Notes under the pieces: model-generated | Seen by the model: the letters and a program-made list of their open reading frames with translations, nothing else | Told to the model about the DNA's origin: nothing | Databases searched by the model: none | Shown: one piece after another, positions 1-7,928 of the stretch | Numbering within the stretch: position 1 is the stretch's first letter | How the letters are laid out: each line of letters opens with the position of its first letter | Translations under genes and position numbers: made by a program | Origin: a bacterium | Lineage (GTDB): Bacteria; Ratteibacteria; UBA8468; B48-G9; DTJG01 | Reading direction: 5' to 3' | Assembly (NCBI GenBank): GCA_026418655.1 | Contig: JAOAAW010000085.1 | Span: 1 to 24,943, forward strand | Length of the DNA stretch: 24,943 nt

Positions 1-240
1 ACCTGTGTCCTGCCCATTTACCACCTCTACTTCCTCTGCTATCTCTCCTATACCAAACATCAATTGTCTCCTGACTTCCTCACTCTCTGGCCAGTATCCT
101 ACTGCTACCGCCTGCGTCTTTATCCCCTTCAACTTCTTTAAGTTCTGGTCCTGTCTCCTCAATGGCAAACTCACCACACAATTCCTTATCCCTGTCTTAC
201 CCTCAGGATTCTTCAGTCTTAATGAAATCTCTTCTTTCAT
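1..240 (-). CDS. Partial unrecognised protein, 5' part, running off the left edge
   Basis: An open frame of 80 codons reads leftward from ATG at 240 to the window edge without a stop. It begins MKEEISLRLKNPEG and continues with a stretch around SLPLRRQDQ and AVGYWPESEEVRR. A Shine-Dalgarno-like AAGGTG lies about ten bases upstream of the ATG. The start is only 6 bp past the stop of the YchF-like gene, so the two are probably co-transcribed. I do not recognise the family. The pattern of a 'PLP' segment followed by a tryptophan-containing 'WP..' segment faintly recalls the N-terminal beta domain of exo-rhamnogalacturonan-lyase-like proteins, but this is weak. There is no signal peptide. Codon use differs from neighbours: Lys is mostly AAG, Glu often GAG and Arg often AGG, whereas other genes here prefer AAA and GAA. 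The opposite-strand frame in this interval lacks a good ribosome site and is taken as a shadow. Confidence 0.55.
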   Translation of the reverse strand, partial: MKEEISLRLKNPEGKTGIRNCVVSLPLRRQDQNLKKLKGIKTQAVAVGYWPESEEVRRQLMFGIGEIAEEVEVVNGQDTG

Positions 241-246
241 CTTTTT

Positions 247-1200
247 TCACCTTGTCGAATGAATGTGAATGATATCTCCATCGTTTACGATACCTGTTTT
301 TGATTCACTTCTTAAAAGACCTTTTTCCCTGCATGCAGAAAAAGAACCCAAAGCAGTAAAATCTTCAAATTTTACAACATCTGCCCTGACAAAACCTGCT
401 GCAATGTCTGTATGGATTGTTGCTGCTGCGTCAAGAACAGTTGAACCTTCTGGTAAAAGCCAACAACGAGTTTCCTTTCCCAATATTGTATAAAACCTTA
501 TAAGCCCTGCGGCTTTTAGAAATTGATTCCAGAATAAATCAATCTGATGGTTATCAACATTTTCTGCATCTATCTGGCAAAATCCGAGATTGTACATCTG
601 ACAGGAGTTTCCAATTTCAGGGTCAGACTTACCATTTACAATCACAAAAAATTTTTTTGCTGTTATAAGCCCCAAAGAGCCAAGAAAACTTTTCTGTTGA
701 CTGTCCATTTCAAGGGACGAGAGAAACTTTTCCTGCTCAAGCATACTGAGACATTTTTTGAGAAAATCTTCTTCCATTCCTTTTTTTCTTTTACCGTGCA
801 GAATTTCGTCCCGCCTTTTTTCAAGAATGTTTTTTATTCTTTCCTGGTCCCTGTAAATCATTTCAAGATATAATGAGCCAAGTTCACTGGCACCTTTTTT
901 TTCAGCAGAAAAAGATGGCACAACAAATGCTATTCTATCCTGAAGGACTGCAATTTCAATAAGCTTCTCATCAAACCCTGTTGATTCTTGTACACCCTTC
1001 ATATCCACTAAAGTTATCTCTGCTTCCGTGGTTTTTTGAGGTTTTACAATATCCGCGATGGTTTTAAGACGGCTCTCATGAATTTTCACATTTACAACTG
1101 CTGGCTTTAATGGATCAAAACTCTCGTGTCTTTTCCCTGAAAGCGCAGCAACAATTGTTGTTTTTCCACTTCCAGAATAGCCAAGTAACGCAACTTTCAT
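247..1200 (-). CDS. YchF/Obg-like P-loop GTPase (OLA1 family), short divergent member with C-terminal TGS-like domain
   Basis: This is a 317-residue P-loop NTPase. Walker A is GYSGSGKT at residues 7-14, a switch II DxxG is D66-x-x-G69, and the last roughly 80 residues match the YchF C-terminal (DUF933/TGS-like) domain, with the typical run GFVRADVV, CREKGLL and NDGDIIHI. YchF proteins are ribosome-associated, usually bind ATP better than GTP, and are normally about 360 residues, so this one is about 45 shorter. The base-specificity region reads VNGKSD instead of a clean NKxD or NxxE. It could therefore be a paralogue and not the housekeeping ychF, so I give no symbol. The ATG at 1200 is preceded by AAGGAAA, and a promoter lies at 1222-1249. 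It leads a short leftward operon with the partial gene at 1-240. Family assignment is firm; cellular role is inferred. Confidence 0.85.
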   Translation of the reverse strand: MKVALLGYSGSGKTTIVAALSGKRHESFDPLKPAVVNVKIHESRLKTIADIVKPQKTTEAEITLVDMKGVQESTGFDEKLIEIAVLQDRIAFVVPSFSAEKKGASELGSLYLEMIYRDQERIKNILEKRRDEILHGKRKKGMEEDFLKKCLSMLEQEKFLSSLEMDSQQKSFLGSLGLITAKKFFVIVNGKSDPEIGNSCQMYNLGFCQIDAENVDNHQIDLFWNQFLKAAGLIRFYTILGKETRCWLLPEGSTVLDAAATIHTDIAAGFVRADVVKFEDFTALGSFSACREKGLLRSESKTGIVNDGDIIHIHSTR

Positions 1201-1221
1201 AATTTTCCTTTGTGAGTGTGT

Positions 1222-1249
1222 ATTTTACACCACTAAAAATGAAAATCAA
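1222..1249 (-). promoter_or_regulatory. Sigma-70-type promoter for the YchF-like gene
   Basis: On the minus strand there is TTGATT (1244-1249), a 16-bp spacer, then TAAAAT (1222-1227), about 20 bp before the ATG at 1200. The spacing and location fit transcription of the leftward operon. It is seen by eye only. Confidence 0.5.
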
Positions 1250-1330
1250 GAAATTAGATGCGATAAGTTTTTAACCAGTAGAATTTGTCTTGTGTTATTT
1301 TTCAATTGGAATAAAATATACTACAAAAAT

Positions 1331-1336
1331 GGAGGG
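1331..1336 (+). promoter_or_regulatory. Ribosome binding site that sets the start of the GHL6-like gene
   Basis: GGAGGG sits four bases before ATG 1340. The longer in-frame ATG at 1292 has no such site, and its extra 16 residues are low-complexity and Asn/Lys/Tyr-rich. The start at 1340 is therefore preferred. Confidence 0.75.
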
Positions 1337-1339
1337 TCT

Positions 1340-3511
1340 ATGCCCGACAATTGGTGGGAAAAACCTTTAAGGATGATAAGGCGAGATTATATCGGAAATT
1401 TTTCTCCTTTCTTAGAAGCAAACCTCAATGAACTTGCTGCTGAGACAAAAAGGGTTTGGAAAGCAAACTGTGAATGGCTCATGGCAACCCCTGGCTGCGC
1501 TCCTGGAACAGGATATCTCACAACCTTTAATTCAGAAAAATTTGAAAAACTACCAGGTCTCGGTCATAGAGATCTTTTAAGGGAATATATGCCTGTTGCT
1601 AAGAAACATGGCATTTTTGTCATCGCTTATATCAATATGCACTGGTATAGCTATGAGTTTGCTGAAAAAAATCCCGGATGGGAACAAATCTGTGAAGATG
1701 GAATAGCTTATGGCAGAAAACACCCGCTATATGGAAATGGTACAACATTTTGCGTAAACAGTCCCTGGAGAAACTGGGCATTTGAAATGATAGAAGAGGT
1801 GATGAAAACAGGCGTTGATGGATGTTTCCTTGACGGACCTGTGGTTTATCCTGGCGCGTGTTATTGTCAACACTGCAGGAATAAATTCAAGGAATTAACC
1901 GGTGAAGAAAAACTTCCTTCATTTCTTGACTGGTCAAACCCTTCCTGGAAAAAATTTGCTGAATTCAGATCTCAGAGCTGGGCTGATTTTATGAAGGATG
2001 CAACAGATACAGCGAAAAAGATCAATCAGAATGCTGTGATGTTTCTCAATGGTGGCGCATTCAGCGCTTCAAATATCATGCTTGGTTATGATGCCGGAAG
2101 GATGGAAAAATTTCAGACATTTACGGGTGCAGAAGATTTTTTCCACTGCACAGATTTTTATCGCTCTCCTTATACTTCTTTGAATCTTTCAAGGTTTCTT
2201 TCTGCAGGAAAAAATCCATCAGTGGTTCTTACACATCATTGCCTTTCAACCTGGCATTATGTGCCACTTCCTGCTGGTGAACTTTCCACTGCCCTTGCAC
2301 AGGCGACTGCTGGTGGCTCAAATACCTGGTTTGCAGTCTTTTTTCCTGCGTTTGAGAAAACAAAAAAATATGCAACCGGCGGTCTGAAGACTGCTCGTTT
2401 AATAGAAAAGGCAGAAAAATATATTGAAAAAAGTCAATCCTGCGCAGAAACAGGCGTCTTGATTTCAAACAAAACATTGTACTATTACCTTTCATCCCAT
2501 AAAGGATTATGTTATGAACCTGGCTCTGGAAAAGAACAGGGCCTGATTATGGATACGGGTTCAAATATTACAGGGGATATAAAAAAACAAAGGGAAATCT
2601 GTGAAGGAATATTAGATAACGAAAATCATGGCTGCCTTGATTTCTGCAATTTTGCGCATATCCCTGTCAGGGTGATATGGGATGAATACCTGAATGAAGA
2701 ATTACTAAAAAATCTTAAACTTTTGATTCTGCCCAATTCTGCATGCCTTTCTGAAAAGCAGATTGAAACAATTATGAATTTTGTTAATTGTGGTGGTGTG
2801 GTTTTGTGTGATTTTGAGTCAGGGATGTATGATGATTATGGAAATGCCTTAGAGAGAAAAAAGTGGCTTGATTTTCTTGGGATTGAAAAAATTTATGGTG
2901 TTTTCAGACCATCAAGAATAGAAGATTATTTTGTGCTTACAGAGAAAATCGGTGAAATTGATAAGGATATATTTATTCCAAGGCCTGTAAATGCACTTGC
3001 AATAAAAGCAAATGCTGACGCCCAAATAATTGCAAAATATTTACATCCAATCAATTTTGCATATACACAGCCAAGAGGTATCAGTGAATATCCAGCCATA
3101 CTGATTTCAAAGAGAGGAAAAGGAAAGGTGATTTACTTTGCCTCTCCAGTGTTTGAAAGTTATAACAAATTTCGTATAGATATGCACAAAAAACTTATGC
3201 TCTATTTGATAAAAAAGTGTGTCCTTGGAGGCTTACAGATTGAAACAAACGCTCCTGGAACCATAGCGATAGAAATTAGAAAAAACCAGAAGGCAGTCTG
3301 TGTCCATATTGTAAATGTTACTTCTGAAATGAAAAGGCCTATGGATACAGTATTGCCCCTTCACAATATTGAAATCGCTGTAAGAACACATTTAGGCAAA
3401 GCAACCGTTCTTTCTTCAGGTAAACCGCTGAAGGTAAAAAGAAAAAGAGGAAGGCTTGTTTTTACTGTGCCAGAAATCCGAGATTATGAGATAATTGTTC
3501 TTTCCCCATGA
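1340..3511 (+). CDS. Putative glycoside hydrolase, GHL6/GH42-like, with beta-galactosidase trimerisation-like domain
   Basis: The protein is 723 residues from ATG 1340. The N-terminal half looks like a TIM barrel of the 'hypothetical glycosyl hydrolase 6' (GHL6) type: a GIFVIAYINMHW strand, then a VDGCFLDGP strand end with Asp at about residue 165, followed by a CYCQHC cluster (Cys 174, 176 and 179) typical of this group. From about residue 455 the segment LLILPNSACLS followed by FVNCGGVVLCDFESG resembles the flavodoxin-like trimerisation domain of GH42 beta-galactosidases. The C-terminus is beta-rich. No signal peptide is seen, so it probably acts on imported oligosaccharides in the cytoplasm. 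Substrate cannot be read from the sequence. Asp165 as a catalytic residue is a guess from its position at a strand end. It stands alone, divergent from the YchF-like gene. Confidence 0.75.
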   Translation: MPDNWWEKPLRMIRRDYIGNFSPFLEANLNELAAETKRVWKANCEWLMATPGCAPGTGYLTTFNSEKFEKLPGLGHRDLLREYMPVAKKHGIFVIAYINMHWYSYEFAEKNPGWEQICEDGIAYGRKHPLYGNGTTFCVNSPWRNWAFEMIEEVMKTGVDGCFLDGPVVYPGACYCQHCRNKFKELTGEEKLPSFLDWSNPSWKKFAEFRSQSWADFMKDATDTAKKINQNAVMFLNGGAFSASNIMLGYDAGRMEKFQTFTGAEDFFHCTDFYRSPYTSLNLSRFLSAGKNPSVVLTHHCLSTWHYVPLPAGELSTALAQATAGGSNTWFAVFFPAFEKTKKYATGGLKTARLIEKAEKYIEKSQSCAETGVLISNKTLYYYLSSHKGLCYEPGSGKEQGLIMDTGSNITGDIKKQREICEGILDNENHGCLDFCNFAHIPVRVIWDEYLNEELLKNLKLLILPNSACLSEKQIETIMNFVNCGGVVLCDFESGMYDDYGNALERKKWLDFLGIEKIYGVFRPSRIEDYFVLTEKIGEIDKDIFIPRPVNALAIKANADAQIIAKYLHPINFAYTQPRGISEYPAILISKRGKGKVIYFASPVFESYNKFRIDMHKKLMLYLIKKCVLGGLQIETNAPGTIAIEIRKNQKAVCVHIVNVTSEMKRPMDTVLPLHNIEIAVRTHLGKATVLSSGKPLKVKRKRGRLVFTVPEIRDYEIIVLSP

Positions 3512-3537
3512 TTTTCTCTTAAAAACCGTTTTGGTTG

Positions 3538-3543
3538 TATAAT
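3538..3543 (+). promoter_or_regulatory. -10 element upstream of the flavodoxin-ileS-carAB run
   Basis: A perfect TATAAT lies 36 bp before the flavodoxin ATG. No good TTGACA-like -35 is present at 16-18 bp; the best match is a weak TTCTCT. It would drive the tightly packed genes from 3580 to 11111. Confidence 0.5.
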
Positions 3544-3579
3544 ATATGTCAAAATTTTTAAATTTTCGGGAGGTGAAAT

Positions 3580-4062
3580 ATGCCCGGGGTTCTGGTTGTC
3601 TATTATTCAAAAACAGGCAATACAGAGAAAATGGCGCAGGAAATTGCGAAAGGTGTGCTTTCTGAAGAAATAGAGGTACAAGTAAAAAAGGTTGAGCAAA
3701 CAGATGCAAAAGAACTGCTGGACTATGATGGTATTATTGTTGGTTCTCCAACATATTTTGGTACGCCGGCATGGGAGATAAAAAAACTTTTTGATGATTC
3801 TGTGAGGTTCTATGGAAAAATGATTGGAAAAGTTGGTGGTGCCTTCACCTCATCAGCAAATATCGGTGGAGGAAATGAGACAACGATTATTTCAATAATC
3901 CAGATGATGTTGATTCATGGAATGATTGTTCAGGGAACAACAGATGGCGGTCATTATGGGCCTGTGGCTATTGGAAGCCCTGATGAGAAAGTGTTGAAGG
4001 AATGCAGAAACCTGGGGAAAAGAGTCGCCATTCTTATAAAAAAGTTAAAAGGCGGAAAATAA
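3580..4062 (+). CDS. Flavodoxin-family protein (WrbA/NAD(P)H:quinone oxidoreductase-like)
   Basis: This 160-residue protein has a flavodoxin fold. The FMN phosphate loop is YYSKTGNTEKMA at about residues 8-19, the isoalloxazine-side loop is GSPTYFGTP at about 54-62, and a later loop contains TSSANIGGGNE. The loops and the small size fit WrbA/flavodoxin-like FMN proteins that carry out two-electron quinone reduction or low-potential electron transfer. The partner is unknown. A strong ribosome site, GGGAGGTGA, precedes ATG 3580, and a TATAAT lies at 3538. The stop TAA (4060-4062) directly abuts the ileS ATG at 4063, so the two are almost certainly translated from one message. A flavodoxin next to ileS has no obvious functional link. 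Confidence 0.85.
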   Translation: MPGVLVVYYSKTGNTEKMAQEIAKGVLSEEIEVQVKKVEQTDAKELLDYDGIIVGSPTYFGTPAWEIKKLFDDSVRFYGKMIGKVGGAFTSSANIGGGNETTIISIIQMMLIHGMIVQGTTDGGHYGPVAIGSPDEKVLKECRNLGKRVAILIKKLKGGK

Positions 4063-6807
4063 ATGGAAGAAAAGAATTATTCTGAAACAGTGTTGCTGCC
4101 TAAAACTGATTTTCCGATGAAGGCAGATCTTGCAAAAAGGGAACCATTGCTTCTTGAAAAATGGAAATCCCTCAATATTTATCAAAAAATACTTGAAAAA
4201 AATTCTGGTGGAAACCCTTTCATACTTCACGATGGGCCTCCGTATGCAAATGGACATATCCATCTTGGAACAGCCCTGAATAAAATCCTGAAGGATACCC
4301 TTGTTAAAATCAAGTCATTACAGGGATATTTTTCACCTTTTGTTCCTGGGTGGGACTGTCATGGAATGCCCATTGAACATCAGGTTTTCCAGCAGATGGG
4401 ATTAAAGGATAAAAATGCTGTTGATATACTTTCCTTCAGGAAAAAGGCACATGATTACGCAATGAAGTTTATGGCAATACAGAGAGAAGAATTCAAACGT
4501 TTAGGAGTATTTGGCGATTGGGAAAATCCATATCTTACCCTCAATCCTATCTATGAAAAAACTATCATAGAAAGCTTCGGAAAACTCTTTTTTTCTGGCT
4601 ATGTGATTCAGAGATACAAACCAATTTACTGGTGCTGGCACTGTCAAACAGCGCTTGCTGAAGCCGAGGTTGAATACTGGGATGAAACAAGTCCCTCTGT
4701 ATATGTAAAATTCCCTGTGAAAAAGTTTTCTGCCACAAATATACCAGAAAATACTTTTGTTTTAATATGGACAACCACCCCATGGACGCTTCCTGCTAAT
4801 GTTGCTATTGCTGTTCATCCTGAACTTGAATATGTTTTGATAAAAACACCCCTGGGAAATTTTATTGTCGCAGAAAAACTGGTAGACACAATTTGCAAAA
4901 AACTCGGATTTACCTATGAAAAAATTGACTCTTTCAGCGGAAAGCAAATTGAAAATTCTCTGTGCATGCATCCATTTATTGAAAGAGAAGTTCCAATAGT
5001 TCTTGCGGGGTATGTTTCTGATGCAGAAGGGACAGGTTGTGTTCACACTGCAACCGGTCATGGTGAAGAAGATTACCAGACAGGTCTTAAATACAACCTT
5101 CCAGTAATATCTCCTGTTGACGAAAAGGGAAAATTCACAGATGAGGTCAGTCAATGGAAAGGTCTTATTGTTTTTGACGCTGACCCATTAATCGTTGAAG
5201 ATCTGAGCAGTAAAGGCATTATAATACACAGTGAGCCATATCAACATTCATATCCGCACTGCTGGAGATGTAAAAAACCAGTAATCTTCAGAGCAACACA
5301 GCAGTGGTTTTTGAAGATAGACCACGATAATTTGCGGAATCTTCTCCAGAACGAAATACAGAAAACCCGCTGGATTCCAGAGGAAGGATTGTCCAGAATT
5401 TCAAGTATGGTCTCTTTAAGACCTGACTGGTGCTTGTCAAGACAGAGGTTGTGGGGTGTGGCTCTGCCAATTTTTTATTGCAATAATTGTAATAAACCGG
5501 TCTGCAATGAACAGACCATCTCAAAGATTGCCGACCTTGTTGGAAACAATGGTTCAGACATCTGGTTTGAAAAAACTGTTGAAGAACTCCTTCCAGATGG
5601 GTTTATCTGTCCGCACTGTAAAAGTAAAGGTGCTTTCAGAAAAGAAAAGGATATTCTTGATGTCTGGTTTGATTCTGGGGTAAGCCACCTTGCGGTTCTT
5701 AAAAATCATCCGCAATTACAATGGCCATCTGACTTTTATCTTGAAGGAAGCGACCAGCACCGGGGATGGTTTCAGACATCTTTAATTACTTCATGTGCCA
5801 TAGAGAAAAAAGCTCCTTTCAAAACAGTTTTGACCCATGGGTTCGTCGTGGACGCAGAAGGGAGAAAAATGTCAAAATCCCTCGGAAATGTTATAACGCC
5901 TGACCAGATTATCAATAGATATGGCGCTGATATATTAAGGCTGTGGGCTGTAAGCGAAAACTTTCAGCAGGACATGAGAATCTCACAGAAGATAATAGAC
6001 CATCTTGTGATAGTTTACAGAACATTGCGAAATACAATAAGGTTCATGCTTGGTAATCTATATGATTTTGACCCGGAAACAACACAGGATATTGAACTTC
6101 TTGAGGTTGACAGATGGGCTATGGAAAGAACTAATCAGCTTGTGTGTGATGTCAGTACTTTTTATAATGATTGCCTTTTTCATAAAGGTATTGGTGAAAT
6201 CTTTAATTTTTGCAACATTGATATGTCTTCTTTTTATCTTGATTATCTGAAAGATCGTCTTTACACCCATGGTAAAAATTCAACAGTTAGACGGGCGGCT
6301 CAAAAGACGCTTTATCAAATACTTATATCCATTGTGATTATGCTTGCTCCAGTCCTTTCTTTTACCTGTGAAGAGGCGTATTCTTTTATTCCGAAAAGAA
6401 AAAGGGAAAGTGTTTTCCTTGAATCCTGGCCTGAAATGAAAGAACCAGATAAAAAATTACTGGAAAGATGGGCAAGGTTTTTTGAATTCAGAAAACTTGT
6501 GTTAAAGCAGATTGAAGTCCAGAGGGCGGCGGGAAGTATCGGTAGCAGTCTTGAAGTAGCGCTTGAAATAAAAGCAAACAGAGAAAACAGACAGTTTATT
6601 GAAAGTTTTTCAAATCTTACAAATCTATTGATGGTTGCAGAATGCAGGATTGAAGATGGTGAAAATTTAGAAGTTATTGCAAAAAAAACCACTCTTTCTA
6701 AGTGTGCAAGATGCTGGATACATCATCATAGCGTTGGACATTTCAGCAAACATCCACAACTTTGTGAGAAATGTTTTAATATTGTTGAAGAAAAGTATGC
6801 TGCTTGA
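4063..6807 (+). CDS. ileS: Isoleucyl-tRNA synthetase
   Basis: This 914-residue class I aminoacyl-tRNA synthetase charges tRNA-Ile with isoleucine in the cytoplasm. The HIGH-type signature is GHIH at residues 64-67, after PPYANG. The CP1 editing domain contains TTTPWTLPANVA and GTGCVHTATGHG. The second catalytic motif is KMSKS at 602-606. The anticodon-binding alpha-helical domain follows, and a C-terminal zinc finger has Cys 881, 884, 901 and 904. This layout is the bacterial zinc-finger type of the usual length, with no missing motif. It starts on the base after the flavodoxin stop, so there is no room for a T-box leader directly upstream. carA begins about 30 bp after its stop. Confidence 0.98.
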   Translation: MEEKNYSETVLLPKTDFPMKADLAKREPLLLEKWKSLNIYQKILEKNSGGNPFILHDGPPYANGHIHLGTALNKILKDTLVKIKSLQGYFSPFVPGWDCHGMPIEHQVFQQMGLKDKNAVDILSFRKKAHDYAMKFMAIQREEFKRLGVFGDWENPYLTLNPIYEKTIIESFGKLFFSGYVIQRYKPIYWCWHCQTALAEAEVEYWDETSPSVYVKFPVKKFSATNIPENTFVLIWTTTPWTLPANVAIAVHPELEYVLIKTPLGNFIVAEKLVDTICKKLGFTYEKIDSFSGKQIENSLCMHPFIEREVPIVLAGYVSDAEGTGCVHTATGHGEEDYQTGLKYNLPVISPVDEKGKFTDEVSQWKGLIVFDADPLIVEDLSSKGIIIHSEPYQHSYPHCWRCKKPVIFRATQQWFLKIDHDNLRNLLQNEIQKTRWIPEEGLSRISSMVSLRPDWCLSRQRLWGVALPIFYCNNCNKPVCNEQTISKIADLVGNNGSDIWFEKTVEELLPDGFICPHCKSKGAFRKEKDILDVWFDSGVSHLAVLKNHPQLQWPSDFYLEGSDQHRGWFQTSLITSCAIEKKAPFKTVLTHGFVVDAEGRKMSKSLGNVITPDQIINRYGADILRLWAVSENFQQDMRISQKIIDHLVIVYRTLRNTIRFMLGNLYDFDPETTQDIELLEVDRWAMERTNQLVCDVSTFYNDCLFHKGIGEIFNFCNIDMSSFYLDYLKDRLYTHGKNSTVRRAAQKTLYQILISIVIMLAPVLSFTCEEAYSFIPKRKRESVFLESWPEMKEPDKKLLERWARFFEFRKLVLKQIEVQRAAGSIGSSLEVALEIKANRENRQFIESFSNLTNLLMVAECRIEDGENLEVIAKKTTLSKCARCWIHHHSVGHFSKHPQLCEKCFNIVEEKYAA

Positions 6808-6820
6808 TATATCTCTTACC

Positions 6821-6827
6821 AGGAAGG
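6821..6827 (+). promoter_or_regulatory. Ribosome binding site that sets the carA start
   Basis: AGGAAGG lies nine bases before ATG 6837. An earlier in-frame ATG at 6804 overlaps the end of ileS, has no comparable site, and would add 11 residues that do not look like CarA. Confidence 0.7.
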
Positions 6828-6836
6828 TCTTATAGA

Positions 6837-7928
6837 ATGAAAGGATACCTGGTTATTGAAGATGGCACGATTTATACCGGAGAAGTTTTTGGCGCTTGCG
6901 GAGAATGTTTTGGAGAACTCATCTTCAACACCAGCATGACAGGATACCAGGAAATCATATATGACCCTTCCTATAAAGGACAGATTGTAACAATGACATA
7001 TCCGTTAATTGGCAATTATGGAGTAAACAGCTATGATGTGGAATCTTACAAAATACATCTTGAAGGTTTCGTGGTAAAGGAAAAGAGCAGGATTTTCTCA
7101 AACTGGCGGGCTGAAAAATCCCTTGAACAACTGTTTAAAGAAAACAATATCACTGGTATTGAAGGTGTTGATACCAGAAAAATAACTGAATTACTCAGAG
7201 ATAAGGGAGCGCAAAAGGCAGGGATATTTTCTGGGGACAATGAGAAAGGCAGGATGCTTGAAAAAGTGAGAAATTCACCATCTCTTGTTGGCAGGGATAT
7301 TGTGAAGGATGTCATAAAAGACAAACCCTATATATGGAATGCTCATGGTAGATACAAGGTGGTCGTTATTGATTGTGGTGTGAAGTATAACACACTGAGA
7401 TTGCTTGCTGGAAAAGGAATGAAGGTTGTTGTTTATCCTGCAAATGCTGATTATAAAGAGATAGAAAAGGAAAAACCCGATGGCATCCTTCTTTCCAATG
7501 GACCCGGGGATCCAGAACCACTTGATTATCTTATAAAAACTGTTTCAAATCTTGTGGAAAAGTACCCTGTTTTTGGCATATGTCTTGGACATCAGATACT
7601 GGGACAGGTTTTTGGTGGGAAAACCTATAAGCTGAAGTTTGGCCATCATGGTGCAAACCATCCTGTCAAAGATCTACAAAATGGCAGGGTTTATATAACA
7701 GTGCAGAACCATGGATTTTGTGTTGATGTGACAACAATAAAAGACCCTGACATTGAAAGTACACATATCAATCTCAACGACAATACCCTTGAAGGTATTA
7801 AACATAAGAAGCTTCCTGTATTCAGTGTACAGTTTCATCCTGAAGATGCTCCAGGCCCAAGGGATGCAAGATATCTTTTTGAAAGATTTATCAACCTTGT
7901 TGAAAATGGGAAAAAGAAAAGACATTAA
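6837..7928 (+). CDS. carA: Carbamoyl-phosphate synthase, small (glutamine amidotransferase) subunit
   Basis: CarA hydrolyses glutamine and passes ammonia to CarB for carbamoyl phosphate, the precursor of pyrimidines and arginine. From ATG 6837 it has 363 residues. The N-terminal CarA-specific domain runs from about 1 to 150 (YLVIEDGTIYTGEVFG, then FNTSMTGYQEI). The C-terminal class I amidotransferase domain has the nucleophile Cys249 in GICLGHQ, followed by FGHHGANHPV, with the catalytic pair His334 and Glu336 in FHPEDAPGP. All key residues are present. The last 23 bases overlap the start of the first carB gene, indicating translational coupling. No attenuator or PyrR-type leader fits in the short gap after ileS. 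Confidence 0.97.
   Translation: MKGYLVIEDGTIYTGEVFGACGECFGELIFNTSMTGYQEIIYDPSYKGQIVTMTYPLIGNYGVNSYDVESYKIHLEGFVVKEKSRIFSNWRAEKSLEQLFKENNITGIEGVDTRKITELLRDKGAQKAGIFSGDNEKGRMLEKVRNSPSLVGRDIVKDVIKDKPYIWNAHGRYKVVVIDCGVKYNTLRLLAGKGMKVVVYPANADYKEIEKEKPDGILLSNGPGDPEPLDYLIKTVSNLVEKYPVFGICLGHQILGQVFGGKTYKLKFGHHGANHPVKDLQNGRVYITVQNHGFCVDVTTIKDPDIESTHINLNDNTLEGIKHKKLPVFSVQFHPEDAPGPRDARYLFERFINLVENGKKKRH

Noticed and set aside
547..873. Plus-strand open frame of 108 codons
   Set aside because: It lies wholly antisense to the YchF-like gene, which has clear motifs, a promoter and a ribosome site.
3512..3579. Possible T-box or riboswitch leader for the operon containing ileS
   Set aside because: Only 68 bp lie between the genes, with no specifier stem or conserved T-box sequence.
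4762..5154. Minus-strand open frame of 130 codons
   Set aside because: It is antisense to the IleRS editing domain, with a Cys/Phe-rich composition typical of shadow frames.
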